Notes under the pieces: model-generated
The model's input: the letters and a program-made list of their open reading frames with translations, nothing else
Databases searched by the model: none
Told to the model about the DNA's origin: nothing
DNA from: Pannonibacter sp051860505
GTDB lineage: Bacteria > Pseudomonadota > Alphaproteobacteria > Rhizobiales > Stappiaceae
Reading direction: 5' to 3'
Length of the DNA: 64,000 nt
NCBI RefSeq assembly: GCF_051860505.1
Contig: NZ_JBHYDX010000008.1
Coordinates: 103,508-167,507, forward strand
Shown: piece by piece, positions 17,795 to 26,866 of the stretch
Layout of the letters: each line of letters begins with the position of its first letter
Numbering within the stretch: the stretch's first letter is position 1
Translations under genes and position numbers: made by a program

Positions 17795-19315
17795 TCAGCC
17801 GCCGAGCTTGGGGATGGCGTGGGCGTGCGTCGCAAAAGCGATGTTCTTGGTTTCCATGTAGAAATCGAAGGACCAGTCCCCGCCGTCGCGGCCAATGCCG
17901 GAGTTCTTGACGCCGCCGAAGGGCGTCGGCAGATGGCGGACGTTCTCCGAGTTCACCCAGATCATCCCGGCCTCGAGGCTTTCCGAGAAACGGAAGGCGC
18001 GGGTGACGTCATTGGTCCAGATGTAGCCGGTGAGGCCGTATTCGACGTCATTGGCAATAGTGAGGGCTTCCTCTTCCGTCTTGAACGGGATCGCCGTCAG
18101 GACCGGGCCGAAGATTTCCTCCTGCGCGATGCGCATGGACTGGTTCGCGCCGGTGAACAGCGTCGGGCTGACATAATGCCCGCTGGCGAACTCACCGCCG
18201 AGCTTCTGGCCGCCGACGGCAATGGTGGCGCCATCTTCACGGGCGATGTCAAAGTAGGAGAGAACCTTCTTCTCGTGCACCTCGTGAATCAGCGGGCCGA
18301 TGACCGTGTCCGGATCGAGCGGATGGCCGACCTTGATGCGGGCGGCCTTCTCGGCAACCTTGGCGACGAAGGCGTCATGGATGCTCTCTTCCACCAGCAG
18401 GCGGGACGAGGAGGTGCAGCGCTCGCCGTTCAGCGAATAGATCATGAAGACAGCGGCATCCGCAGCCCGCTCCAGATCGGCATCGGCGAAGACCACGACC
18501 GGGTTCTTGCCACCGAGCTCGAAGTGAACGCGCTTCAGCGTCTCGGAGCCTTGGCGCATGATCATAGAGCCGGTGCGGCTTTCGCCGACAAAGGCAATGG
18601 CCTTGATGTCCGGGTGCATGGTGAGCGCCTTGCCGGCGTCCTCGCCGAAGCCGTTGACGAGGTTCCAGACGCCCTTCGGCAGGCCGGCCTCCTCGGCAAT
18701 CTCGACCAGCAGACGGGCGGTCAGCGGCGAGAATTCGGCCGGCTTGTGGACGACGGTGCAGCCGGCCGCCAATGCCGGTGCGATCTTCCACGTCGACAAC
18801 ATGAAGGGCGTGTTCCACGGCGTGATCACGCCGACGGGCCCGATCGGATGGCGGGTGGTGATGTTCACCTGTCCCGGCGCCTGGATCGACTGGCCGTCGC
18901 GCGCTTCCGGGGCCTTGTCGGCATAGAAGCGGAAGTTTTCCGCCCCGCGCAGCGCTGCCTTCGACATGAACCGCAGCGCCTGGCCGGTGTCCATGCACTC
19001 GGTGAAGGCAATCTCGTCTGCACGGGCAACGATGCCGTCAGCGATCTTGTGCAGGATCTTGCGCCGGTCGGCGCCGGAGAGGGCGGCCCAGCTCTTGAAT
19101 GCCGCCTTGGCTGCCTTGGCCGCCTTGTCGATGTCGGAGGCACCGCCCTTGGCGACCTTGGCCAGCAGCCGGCCGTCGGCCGGAGAGCGGGTCTCGAAGG
19201 TCTCGCCGCTGTCGGCTGCGACCGAGACGCCGCCGATATGGTTCAGAACGCCATCGCGAGCAAAGTGGGCGAGATAGTCTTCGGCACGGGCCAGGTTCTT
19301 TTGCAGGTCGCTCAT
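17795..19315 (-). CDS. hpaE: 5-carboxymethyl-2-hydroxymuconate semialdehyde dehydrogenase
   Basis: 506 residues, a standard aldehyde dehydrogenase: GVITPWNTPFMLSTWKIAPA for NAD binding, E266 (FELGGKNP) as general base and C300 (NGERCTSSSR) as nucleophile. Given its place between hpaF and hpaD, it oxidises the ring-opened semialdehyde to 5-carboxymethyl-2-hydroxymuconate. Its ATG overlaps the hpaF stop (ATGA). Confidence 0.93.
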   Translation of the reverse strand: MSDLQKNLARAEDYLAHFARDGVLNHIGGVSVAADSGETFETRSPADGRLLAKVAKGGASDIDKAAKAAKAAFKSWAALSGADRRKILHKIADGIVARADEIAFTECMDTGQALRFMSKAALRGAENFRFYADKAPEARDGQSIQAPGQVNITTRHPIGPVGVITPWNTPFMLSTWKIAPALAAGCTVVHKPAEFSPLTARLLVEIAEEAGLPKGVWNLVNGFGEDAGKALTMHPDIKAIAFVGESRTGSMIMRQGSETLKRVHFELGGKNPVVVFADADLERAADAAVFMIYSLNGERCTSSSRLLVEESIHDAFVAKVAEKAARIKVGHPLDPDTVIGPLIHEVHEKKVLSYFDIAREDGATIAVGGQKLGGEFASGHYVSPTLFTGANQSMRIAQEEIFGPVLTAIPFKTEEEALTIANDVEYGLTGYIWTNDVTRAFRFSESLEAGMIWVNSENVRHLPTPFGGVKNSGIGRDGGDWSFDFYMETKNIAFATHAHAIPKLGG

Positions 19316-19713
19316 GGACGGTCCTTCTCGGCGTTCCGCAGACGCGGGTGCATGGTGTTGCGCTTCCAGCTCAGGGCCGGATCGATTTCGATGATTTCGA
19401 GAGACAGGGCGAAATGCGGCTCGGCAAGCAGCGGGGCGAAGATCGCTCCGGCTGCTGCAAAGATTGCATCGCCGCCTGCCTTCTTCTCCTCCGCGCTGCG
19501 CCCCGTGCCGATGCGCAGGATCATGTCGACAAAGCTATTGTGCGGCAGCAGGTCACCGATGGCGGCATGATCGGCCTTCAAGGCCCGAACCCTCACAGCG
19601 CCCAGTTCAAACAGACCGGTCGCCAGCATGGCGGCATGCAGTTCCCGGCAGGCGGACGTCATGTCCACGGTAGCCTCGACCGGCCCGGCATATTGGAGTG
19701 TCAGATGTGGCAT
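19312..19713 (-). CDS. hpaF: 5-carboxymethyl-2-hydroxymuconate delta-isomerase
   Basis: 133 residues, typical length for HpaF. It begins MPHLTLQYAG, leaving Pro2 (after Met removal) as the catalytic base of this tautomerase-like family. GAGGAGA lies 8-9 bp before the ATG. It is the first gene of the hpa operon and so carries the promoter region shared with divergent hpaR. Confidence 0.92.
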   Translation of the reverse strand: MPHLTLQYAGPVEATVDMTSACRELHAAMLATGLFELGAVRVRALKADHAAIGDLLPHNSFVDMILRIGTGRSAEEKKAGGDAIFAAAGAIFAPLLAEPHFALSLEIIEIDPALSWKRNTMHPRLRNAEKDRP

Positions 19714-19735
19714 GACCGCGATCTCCTCTTGGTAA

Positions 19736-19747
19736 TTAACATGTTAA
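19736..19747. promoter_or_regulatory. Candidate HpaR operator between hpaF and hpaR
   Basis: TTAACATGTTAA, a perfect 12-bp palindrome in an AT-rich strip of the divergent intergenic region, just upstream of the hpaF ribosome-binding site. MarR-family repressors bind such palindromes, and HpaR of E. coli is known to repress the hpa meta operon until the aromatic substrate binds. Assignment here is by position and symmetry. Confidence 0.6.
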
Positions 19748-19837
19748 ATATAAACCCGCATGGCCGTCAAATGTTTTATAGGCAAGAAGGAAGGGATCGA
19801 GGGGCGTCCCTCGGGCGTCACAGTCAGCGAGGACTAT

Positions 19838-20341
19838 ATGGGACCGGACGAAATCGAGGGTCAGGGGCCGGACACCGAAGGCGCGAAAGGGCACTTGCGG
19901 GCAACACGTCGTTCACTCCCGATCGCCCTGTTGCGGGCGCGGGAAAGCGTGATGGCGCATTTTCGTCCCATGCTGTCGCGCCATGACCTGACGGAGCAGC
20001 AATGGCGCGTCATGCGCGTGCTGGCCGAAGAAGGCGAAATGGACGCAACTCAGCTGGCAGCCAAGGCGCTGATCCTGGCACCGAGCCTGACCCGGATGAT
20101 TCGTCTTCTGGAGAAGCGGCTGTTGATTTTTATCCGCAAGGACGCCGACGATGGTCGCCGGACCCTGGTGCGTATCGCACCTGACGGTCTTGGCCTGATC
20201 GAGAAAATCCGGCCCGAGAGCGCGGCGGTCTATCAGATGCTGGAAGCGCGCTGCGGCGGGGCGGAACTCGAAAGCCTGATGGATCAACTGGACCGTCTGG
20301 TCAGCCGCTTGGGTCCCGCAGAGGCGCAGGGTGACGACTGA
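19838..20341 (+). CDS. hpaR: MarR-family repressor of homoprotocatechuate degradation
   Basis: 167 residues from ATG 19838 (GAGG upstream); an in-frame ATG at 19760 would overlap the likely operator and gives an unusually long N-terminus. The core reads RRSLPIALLRARESVMAHFRP, the HTH MDATQLAAKALILAPSLTRM and the wing RKDADDGRRTLVRI. Divergent placement beside hpaF fixes the role as HpaR. Confidence 0.9.
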   Translation: MGPDEIEGQGPDTEGAKGHLRATRRSLPIALLRARESVMAHFRPMLSRHDLTEQQWRVMRVLAEEGEMDATQLAAKALILAPSLTRMIRLLEKRLLIFIRKDADDGRRTLVRIAPDGLGLIEKIRPESAAVYQMLEARCGGAELESLMDQLDRLVSRLGPAEAQGDD

Positions 20342-20491
20342 TCCCGACCCGCACCAGCCTGTGGCGCCCGGGGCCCTGCGATCAGTTGCGGCGCCGGGTT
20401 TCGAGCCATAACAGACATCAGGAACGGCCGAACAAGTTCCGGCTGTTGTTAAACTGGACTTTAAGGGAGGAAAGCACGACCACTTATGGAG

Positions 20492-20566
20492 TGGTACGCC
20501 CAAGGGGAATCGAACCCCTGTTTTCGCCGTGAAAGGGCGACGTCCTAACCGCTAGACGATGGGCGC
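20492..20566 (-). tRNA. tRNA-Glu (anticodon TTC)
   Basis: On the minus strand the cloverleaf starts GCGCCCATCGTCTAGC and ends with the T-arm GGGGTTCGATTCCCC and an encoded CCA. The anticodon loop reads CTTTCAC, giving TTC. The acceptor stem closes with one G-T pair at position 1-72. Length is 75 nt including CCA. It stands alone between hpaR and gloA. Confidence 0.96.
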
Positions 20567-20766
20567 TTACTCGGTGCAGCCCGTGTGGGCCGCGTCGTGT
20601 GAGGAGGCTTATAGGCAGATTGAGTGGAGGCTGCAAGAGGGTATTTGCATGGTTTTCCACAGGCTCGGATTTTTTCGTCGGTCGCGTCCGGTGCTTTGGC
20701 GGAAAACCTCGGGAGCCCGGCGATCACCGGACTCCTCTCATGGTTAGAATGGCTTAAGCGGGGATC

Positions 20767-21207
20767 TTACCAGGTGCCCGTGTTGGCCATCGAACTCCAA
20801 GGTTCAGCCGGGGCCTTGGCTTCGCCCTTTTGCAGCAGTTCGATCGAGATGCCGTCCGGTGACTTCACAAAGGCCATGCGGCCGTCGCGCGGCGGGCGGT
20901 TGATGGTGACGCCCTTGGCCATCAGGTCGGCACAGAAAGCGTAGATGTCGTCGACTTCATATGCGAGGTGACCGAAGTTGCGGCCACCGGCATAAGTTTC
21001 CGGATCCCAATTGTAGGTCAGTTCCAGCAGCGGTGCCGCATCGGCCCGGCCGCTGTCGACATCTTCGCGGGCGGCAAGGAAGATGAGGGTGAAGCGGCCA
21101 GCCTCGTGCTCCATCCGGCGCACTTCGGTCATGCCCATCTTGTTGCAGTAGAAATCGAGCGAGGCCTCGACATCGGTCACGCGGACCATCGTGTGCAGGT
21201 AGCGCAT
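20767..21207 (-). CDS. gloA: Lactoylglutathione lyase (glyoxalase I)
   Basis: 146 residues from ATG 21207 (AAAGGA upstream). All four metal ligands of the short, Ni-type GloA are present: H5, E62 (LELTYN), H80 (FGHLAYEV) and E123 (ISIELLQ). It turns the methylglyoxal-glutathione adduct into S-lactoylglutathione in the cytoplasm. It is divergent from the sirtuin gene. Confidence 0.95.
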   Translation of the reverse strand: MRYLHTMVRVTDVEASLDFYCNKMGMTEVRRMEHEAGRFTLIFLAAREDVDSGRADAAPLLELTYNWDPETYAGGRNFGHLAYEVDDIYAFCADLMAKGVTINRPPRDGRMAFVKSPDGISIELLQKGEAKAPAEPWSSMANTGTW

Positions 21208-21357
21208 GGTGTCCTTTCGGAAAAGCTTGAAGCAGCGGGCTACAATCGGCGTGGTGGCATCACCGGGCTTGCCTGGACCTCGATGTGCGACAGAAACTGT
21301 CCGGACAAGACCGGGTTCAGACAACCTGACGGGATCTCAAACAGGGCGGTGGGCACC

Positions 21358-22140
21358 ATGACACGCCAATCGGACGCGCGGCAGATAAAGGATGTGGACC
21401 AGGCCAGCGCCGTGCTGGCCGAGGTGTTTGCCCGGGAAGGGCGGGTGGTTGTGCTGACCGGTGCCGGGATCTCGACCGAATCGGGCATACCCGACTACCG
21501 CTCGCCCGGAGGCATATGGGCCAACACAATCCCTATTCAATACCAGGCCTTCGTCTCAGACAAGGCGGCCCGGCTCGAGGACTGGCGCCGGCGATTCCAT
21601 TTTGGAGCCGAATTTTCGTCCGCCAGTCCGAACGCAGCCCATCTGGCGCTAGCCCGGCTGGCTGAGAGAGGACAGGTCAATCTCGTCATCACCCAGAACA
21701 TCGACGGGCTGCACCAGCGGGCCGGACTTGCCGCCGACCGGCTGGTTGAACTGCATGGCAATGGCACCTATGCCCATTGCCTCGATTGCAGGGCCAAAGC
21801 CCGGATCGAGGATCAGGAGGCCGTCGTCGCCGCAGGCAGAAGCCCGCGCTGCCAGGCTTGCAATGGCCTTTTGAAAGCCGCCGTCATCAGCTTCGGCGAG
21901 GCCATGCCACAGGAGAAGATGGCGCGCGCAGTCGCTGCCGCCCGGCGCTGTGACGTGTTTCTCGTTCTGGGGTCGTCGCTGGTCGTTCACCCTGCAGCAG
22001 CGCTGCCCGAGATCGCCGCCGACGCCGGCGCACAGTTGATCATCGTTAACAGGGAGCCGACGCCGCTGGATGACCTCGCTGAGTGGTGCATCCGGACATC
22101 GCTTGGCGAGACCTTCCGGCAGTTCTCCTGGGCGTGCTGA
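21358..22140 (+). CDS. cobB: NAD-dependent protein deacylase (sirtuin)
   Basis: 260 residues from ATG 21358. NAD-binding motifs are GAGISTESGIPDYRS (35-49) and TQNIDGLHQRAG (112-123), with catalytic H133 (ELHGNG). A four-cysteine zinc knuckle is formed by C141, C144, C165 and C168. It removes acyl groups from lysines of metabolic enzymes. The residues that mark desuccinylases are not evident to me, so acyl preference is open. It is divergent from gloA. Confidence 0.92.
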   Translation: MTRQSDARQIKDVDQASAVLAEVFAREGRVVVLTGAGISTESGIPDYRSPGGIWANTIPIQYQAFVSDKAARLEDWRRRFHFGAEFSSASPNAAHLALARLAERGQVNLVITQNIDGLHQRAGLAADRLVELHGNGTYAHCLDCRAKARIEDQEAVVAAGRSPRCQACNGLLKAAVISFGEAMPQEKMARAVAAARRCDVFLVLGSSLVVHPAAALPEIAADAGAQLIIVNREPTPLDDLAEWCIRTSLGETFRQFSWAC

Positions 22141-22276
22141 TGCATTGCAGCAGATGCAACTGTGGTTAGTTAACAAAATCCTCTGGTGGAGGGGCGGGCT
22201 GGTGTTATCCTTTTGTTAGGAATCAGGGGGTGCGTGAGTCGGACAAGACTTCTGCCCGCTGGCTGATGCGGCGTAG

Positions 22277-22876
22277 ATGATGGGGCGTTGGACGATGGGG
22301 GGAAAGACGGCACAGGATCCCCGACTGATCGAGGCGATGGCCGACGAGGTCGGCGTCGACGTGATCGAGGTCGCGGGAACCATCAAGTGGTTCGACATCG
22401 CCAAGGGGTACGGCTTCATAGTGCCGGACAATGGCATGCCGGACATTCTTCTCCACGTCACGTGCCTGCGCCGCGACGGGTTCCAGACCGCCTATGAAGG
22501 CGCACGGGTCATCTGCGAAGTGCTCGACAAGGCACGGGGGCTGCAGGCCTTCCGCATCCTGTCGATGGACGAATCCACCGCGGTTCATCCGTCCCAGCTG
22601 CCGCCCTCCCGCACCCACGTTCAGGTGGTGCCGGAAACCGGGTTTGAGCGCGCAAGCGTGAAATGGTTCAACCGGGTCAAGGGCTTCGGCTTCCTGACCC
22701 AGGGCGAGGGCTCGGAGGATATCTTCATCCACATGGAGACCCTCCGCCGCTTCGGCATTACGGAGCTTCGCCCGGGCCAGGACGTTCTGGTTCGCTTCGG
22801 CATGGGTCCGAAAGGCCGCATGGCTGCGGAAATCAGGCCCGTTGGCTCCGGTACACATATCCCGTCGTCCCACTGA
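22277..22876 (+). CDS. Tandem cold-shock-domain protein
   Basis: 199 residues with two cold-shock domains, at about 31-98 and 125-190. Each has RNP1 (KGYGFIVP and KGFGFLTQ) and RNP2 (DILLHV and DIFIHM), so both should bind single-stranded nucleic acid. Double-CSD proteins of this size are an alphaproteobacterial form distinct from the 70-aa CspA. The linker is proline-rich. The start is uncertain: ATGs at 22277, 22280 and 22295 are all in frame with no strong SD. Confidence 0.88.
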   Translation: MMGRWTMGGKTAQDPRLIEAMADEVGVDVIEVAGTIKWFDIAKGYGFIVPDNGMPDILLHVTCLRRDGFQTAYEGARVICEVLDKARGLQAFRILSMDESTAVHPSQLPPSRTHVQVVPETGFERASVKWFNRVKGFGFLTQGEGSEDIFIHMETLRRFGITELRPGQDVLVRFGMGPKGRMAAEIRPVGSGTHIPSSH

Positions 22877-23155
22877 GCTGTCGGCTCAGGCGGGACGTGT
22901 GATCAGTCAGGACACGAGCCGCCGGGACAGTTTTCCGGCGACATCGAAGGAGTGTGGTTCGCCGCAAGCCAATGAGCTGTTGTCTTCGCTGCTTGGCGTG
23001 TTTGGCCAGGCGGCAAGGCGTGCAAGCCCTGATGGGGGTGGTCGCAGAAGCGGCAGCCGCTGGAAAGGGCAGGGGCTTCTGCGAGGAGGCCGGATGTCGG
23101 TGTGTTCCGGCGTCATCAGTAAAGTCGAGTTTGCGTTGTCCAGGGGGACTTTGTC

Positions 23156-23722
23156 ATGCGTATCACCCATTTTACGGCGCCGTCGCGCGCCCTTCCCGTT
23201 CGTGGCCACCCGGCTCCGACGGCCTCTTGGCGTGAAGCGGCGGCAATCCTTGCCCGGGCCGCGCTGATTGGTGTTATCATCTTGTTCGGCGTCCTTGCCG
23301 CCCGTGCCGCCCGCGCCGCCACGGTGTCAGCCGCCGGCCTTCCGGTCGAAACCGTGGCAATTGCAACAGCGACGGGCCCCGTGTCCTTTGTTGCCGAAGT
23401 CGTATCCACCGAGGCGCAGCGTGCCATCGGGCTGATGAACCGCAAGGAACTGGCGGCCGACGCCGGCATGCTTTTTGTCTTCGAGCGCGAAGGCGAGCGG
23501 CATTTCTGGATGCAGAACACCTATGTTGCCCTCGACATGATTTTCATCGGCGCGGATGGGAAGATCGTGTCCATCGCGCCCGATACCACGCCGTTGTCGC
23601 AGAAGATCATCTCATCCGGCGTTCCGGCGCTTTATGTGCTGGAGGTGGTTGCCGGAACCTCGGCCCGGCTTGGCATCGAACCTGGCCAGAGCGTCACTGC
23701 CCCCAGCATCCAGCGCCGCTGA
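23156..23722 (+). CDS. DUF192 family exported protein
   Basis: 188 residues; AGGGGG lies 8 bp before ATG 23156. A basic N-terminus and hydrophobic helix (about 28-52) form a signal peptide or anchor. The DUF192 core has QRAIGLMNRKELAADAGMLF and HFWMQNTYVALDMIFIGADG. The family is small, usually exported and of unknown function. Upstream 22877-23155 (279 bp) holds no gene I can support. Confidence 0.88.
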   Translation: MRITHFTAPSRALPVRGHPAPTASWREAAAILARAALIGVIILFGVLAARAARAATVSAAGLPVETVAIATATGPVSFVAEVVSTEAQRAIGLMNRKELAADAGMLFVFEREGERHFWMQNTYVALDMIFIGADGKIVSIAPDTTPLSQKIISSGVPALYVLEVVAGTSARLGIEPGQSVTAPSIQRR

Positions 23723-23894
23723 GGCTTGCGCCGCATTACCGAGTGTTTTTCAAGGCGAGAATACAATGTGAACACACTCCGGGACAATTCCGGGAAATGT
23801 TAACCTGTTCATTCCGTGTTCTCCCAAATTTTCCGCGTTTGTTCGCATTGACAGTGGCGCTATAACCCGTCAAAACCCATGAAATTCAAGGCAT

Positions 23895-23971
23895 CGGGGT
23901 ATAGCGCAGCCTGGTAGCGCATCTGCTTTGGGAGCAGAGGGTCGCAAGTTCGAATCTTGCTGCCCCGACCA
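23895..23971 (+). tRNA. tRNA-Pro (anticodon TGG)
   Basis: 77 nt from CGGGGTA to the encoded CCA. The anticodon arm is CTGCT-TTGGGAG-type with anticodon TGG, the T-arm is GCAAGTTCGAATCTTGC, and the acceptor 3' side is TGCCCCG. A TATAAC at 23861-23866 is a plausible -10 element. Confidence 0.96.
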
Positions 23972-24223
23972 TCTTTTCAAGCACTTGGCGAGAGTTCGCC
24001 GGCGACAGGATCTGGCCTGCGGGAGCACCGTGGGAGCCAGCGTACCCGGCAGCCCCTGTTCGCTCGCTGCCGCCTCATGCCATTGCCCGCTTCTGCCTGG
24101 CCAGGCCGGCCTGCCACACACAACGCTGCATTGCCAAGCGGCTTTTGGTTTCCACCAGACCGCGTCCGTTCCACTGTTGCCGCGCCGCGTAACTTCACGC
24201 GGGCTAACATGTTGGGGACGTAG

Positions 24224-24928
24224 ATGGTTTTGGACAGTTTCGACACATCCACCCTCGTTGCCGCCGAGGCCCTGGGCCGCCTGACGGGCGAGATCCGGGC
24301 GGCTGGCCTGACGCTGGAAGAAAGCGCTGACTTTGCCGCCTTCGAACAGGCGGCTCAGGCAAGCGAGGATCAGTATCTCATGGAGGATTTCTCCTCCCGG
24401 TTTTTCGACCTGCACGCCAGCAATGCCTTCTGGATCGGCGTCCGGGACGGGGAGGGTAAAGTGGCCTCGCTGCAGGCTGCAAAGGTGGAGGATCTGCGCG
24501 ATCGTCCGCTGGCCGTGTTCTGGCAGCAGCAGCAGCGCCGGATCTTCGCCGACCCCACAGGCGGCACCGCCCGACTCGGCGGCGCCCATGCCGCCGACGC
24601 CTTCGAACTCAGTGGCCGTATTGTCTACCACGGCAATCTCTGGCTGCGCCGGGACCTGCGCGGCCGCGGTCTCGCCGAAAAACTGACCCAGACCGGATTT
24701 CTTGTCGCTCTCCTGAAATGGCAGCCTGACTGGCTCTATGGCCTGATGGCCGAAACAAACGCCCTGAAGGGGTTCGGCCTCAGGGTTGGCTACCGCCGCT
24801 TTGCCCCGCGTGGCACTCACTGGATCGTACCGCCGGCGCATATCCGGCCGGATGACTGGCTGGTCTGGTCGAGCCACGCCGATCTCGTCACGCTGGCGCG
24901 TAATATCAGCGCTCGATTGACTGGATGA
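24224..24928 (+). CDS. Putative GNAT-like acetyltransferase
   Basis: 234 residues, no signal peptide. The segment LWLRRDLRGRGLAEKLTQTG near 143-162 resembles the acetyl-CoA pyrophosphate-binding loop (R/Q-x-x-G-x-G/A) of GNAT enzymes, and the later beta strand GLRVGYRRF fits that fold. No substrate can be named. The 3' end overlaps the convergent 24906-25397 gene by 23 bp. The 250 bp between tRNA-Pro and this gene shows no feature I can support. Confidence 0.55.
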   Translation: MVLDSFDTSTLVAAEALGRLTGEIRAAGLTLEESADFAAFEQAAQASEDQYLMEDFSSRFFDLHASNAFWIGVRDGEGKVASLQAAKVEDLRDRPLAVFWQQQQRRIFADPTGGTARLGGAHAADAFELSGRIVYHGNLWLRRDLRGRGLAEKLTQTGFLVALLKWQPDWLYGLMAETNALKGFGLRVGYRRFAPRGTHWIVPPAHIRPDDWLVWSSHADLVTLARNISARLTG

Positions 24929-25397
24929 GGCCGTAATAGGCGCAGAACCGGGTCGGCGCGCCGGCCCGGGGACGCAGGGCGATGATCAGCCGCTCGAAGG
25001 CGACTTCAACCGGGGCGCCGTTCAGATGCAGCCGGGTGCGTGCATAGCCATAATAAGCCCCCCGTTCCAGCGCGATGAGATAGCCGTCGGCGGCAGCCGC
25101 CTCAAGCTCCGCATCCGGTGTCCGCAGGCCGGAGTCAGGGGATCGCGTCCAGTCGTCGCCAAACAGCTGGCGCTGCGAACAGTCTTGCCCGACGTAGAAA
25201 ATCGGTGGCGGCACGCCATCGGCAACCTTGTCGGAGCACAGGCTGAGATGGGGCATGTGCAGGCGCAGCCGGTTGTCGGCAATGCCGCCCGATGCGCGCG
25301 CATCCTCAAGGAACCGCGCGAGACGCGGATCGGCAAGACCCCGGTCAATGGCATCAAGTCCCAGATCGGCAAACATGTAGTTCGGACGCGCCAGCAT
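24906..25397 (-). CDS. Hypothetical protein
   Basis: 163 residues, soluble, no signal peptide. FYVGQDCSQRQLFGDDW near 87-103 and LIALERGAYYGYARTRLHL near 120-138 faintly recall a PAS-type sensory fold, but I do not claim it. It overlaps the preceding gene tail-to-tail and has no strong SD at ATG 25397. Codon usage and length support a real gene. Confidence 0.5.
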   Translation of the reverse strand: MLARPNYMFADLGLDAIDRGLADPRLARFLEDARASGGIADNRLRLHMPHLSLCSDKVADGVPPPIFYVGQDCSQRQLFGDDWTRSPDSGLRTPDAELEAAAADGYLIALERGAYYGYARTRLHLNGAPVEVAFERLIIALRPRAGAPTRFCAYYGLIQSIER

Positions 25398-25611
25398 GAT
25401 ATCGAGTGCAGTCGTTTGGAATCGAAAAGCCCTGCGTCAGGCATATCGAGCTTGATCCCAAATTGCCGCATTCTTTTTTTGAGGGGATCGCGATTTGTTG
25501 ACAGGACACGCCTATCTGCAGACCCTGCCGGACCCCGCTTTGCTTTTGCCGACCCCCGTTCGCAACGCCCTGGCGTGAAGGCGGGCGATGGCCATTCGAA
25601 TGGCAAGCCGG

Positions 25612-25851
25612 TCAGGCCTCACGCGAGAAAGCGCGCACAAGCAGATCGATTACATCAAGAAACTGCTCCCGCATCTCCGGCAGCAGGTCGCCGACATGCG
25701 ACACCTGGTAGTCGATGCTGAGGATCATGTCCCACATGTCGGACAGGCCCTTTTCCTCAACAGCTTGTCTCAGGCGGATGAGCCGGGCATTCGTGGGCAT
25801 GCTGTGCTCATGCTGGTACTGGCTCATGCGCAGCGGTATCATCTTGGGCAT
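25612..25851 (-). CDS. Small hypothetical protein
   Basis: 79 residues from ATG 25851, which has AGGA upstream; the open frame continues to 25974, but that part looks non-coding. The sequence is helical and acidic toward the end (LSDMWDMILSIDYQVSHVGD, then MREQFLDVIDLL). No family recognised. It lies between two uncertain regions, and 25398-25611 holds nothing I can support. Confidence 0.45.
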   Translation of the reverse strand: MPKMIPLRMSQYQHEHSMPTNARLIRLRQAVEEKGLSDMWDMILSIDYQVSHVGDLLPEMREQFLDVIDLLVRAFSREA

Positions 25852-26253
25852 CGGTCCTGGAAGGCCGGTTTTGCTGGCGTCAGGGCAATGGGGCGAACGC
25901 CAGATGTCCGACCGAATAATTGTCTGATGAACGTAAATCCTATTTCGCCGGTGCGAAAGCAATCGTCGGTGCAAAGCCGATTGTATTTGGCAGACTTTGG
26001 CCGCTTTTCCAAAGGGCAGGCCGCGTCCTCCCTGCCTTTCTCCTCCTTCTCCGGTTCTGCAGCAGGCCGGCGGGCCGTGATCGCTGTCCTATGGGCGCGC
26101 GTGGGTTGCGATCTGCAGCATCATGTTGACATTGATGCCAAACACGCGGAAAACGGGGCATGTTTCGGGGCCGGCGCAGACGCGCTGCCTGGCTATGGCT
26201 GGCAAAGGCTTCCGGGACGCGCGAGACATACAGTCAACATCAGGACACGCGAC

Positions 26254-26559
26254 ATGGTTGCGCGCATCTATCGGCCGGCCAAGACGGCCATGCAGTCGGG
26301 CAAGGGCAAGACCCAGCGCTGGGTGCTCGAATATGAGCCGGAAGTGGCCCGGACCGTCGAGCCCTTGATGGGGTACACCTCATCGTCAGACATGAAGCAG
26401 CAGGTCCGGTTGTATTTCGAGACCGTCGAGGAGGCAGAGGCCTGCGCGTCGCGTCTCGGGGTTGCCTATCGCGTCGAGAAGCCAAAGGACCGCATCGTCC
26501 GCGGCGCGTCCTATTCGGATAATTTCCGCTTTGACCGGTCTGCTCCCTGGACCCATTGA
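26254..26559 (+). CDS. NADH dehydrogenase accessory subunit, NDUFS4 family
   Basis: 101 residues from ATG 26254 (AGGA 8 bp upstream). It begins MVARIYRPAKTAMQSGKG and has KTQRWVLEYEP and GYTSSSDMKQQVRLYF, the conserved ETC complex I 18-kDa (NDUFS4) core, with AYRVEKP near the end. Alphaproteobacteria keep this supernumerary subunit as a lone gene away from the nuo operon, as here. It helps assemble the NADH-oxidising arm. The 270 bp upstream shows no other gene. Confidence 0.93.
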   Translation: MVARIYRPAKTAMQSGKGKTQRWVLEYEPEVARTVEPLMGYTSSSDMKQQVRLYFETVEEAEACASRLGVAYRVEKPKDRIVRGASYSDNFRFDRSAPWTH

Positions 26560-26673
26560 ACCGCGCTGGCTGGTCGGGACACATCCGTCCCGGACGTGAT
26601 CAGCGGTTGGCGGTTCACGCATTCTGGCTCCGGTACAGACCGGAGCTTCGCCCGTTTTCAACGGACATCAATT

Positions 26674-26750
26674 GGCCCCGTAGCTCAGCTGGATAGAGCA
26701 CTCGCCTTCTAAGCGAATGGTCGCAGGTTCAAGTCCTGCCGGGGTCGCCA
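26674..26750 (+). tRNA. tRNA-Arg (anticodon TCT)
   Basis: 77 nt from GGCCCCGTAGCTCAGC to encoded CCA. The anticodon loop CTTCTAA gives TCT, the T-arm is GCAGGTTCAAGTCCTGC, and the acceptor 3' side CGGGGTC pairs with GGCCCCG with one G-T pair. Confidence 0.96.
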
Positions 26751-26866
26751 GTCCTCTTTTTCAAACAAGTCTCCTGCGGTCTGCAAACGTCTGCTGCTTG
26801 AGCGGCGACAGCACTTGAGGTCCAGCCGGCGAGCCGCGCTTCTCAGGCGGCCCGGCGCCGGAAGGC

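Noticed and set aside
23972..24223. Possible integration site next to tRNA-Pro
   Set aside because: No integrase, no repeat of the tRNA 3' end and no mobile genes nearby.
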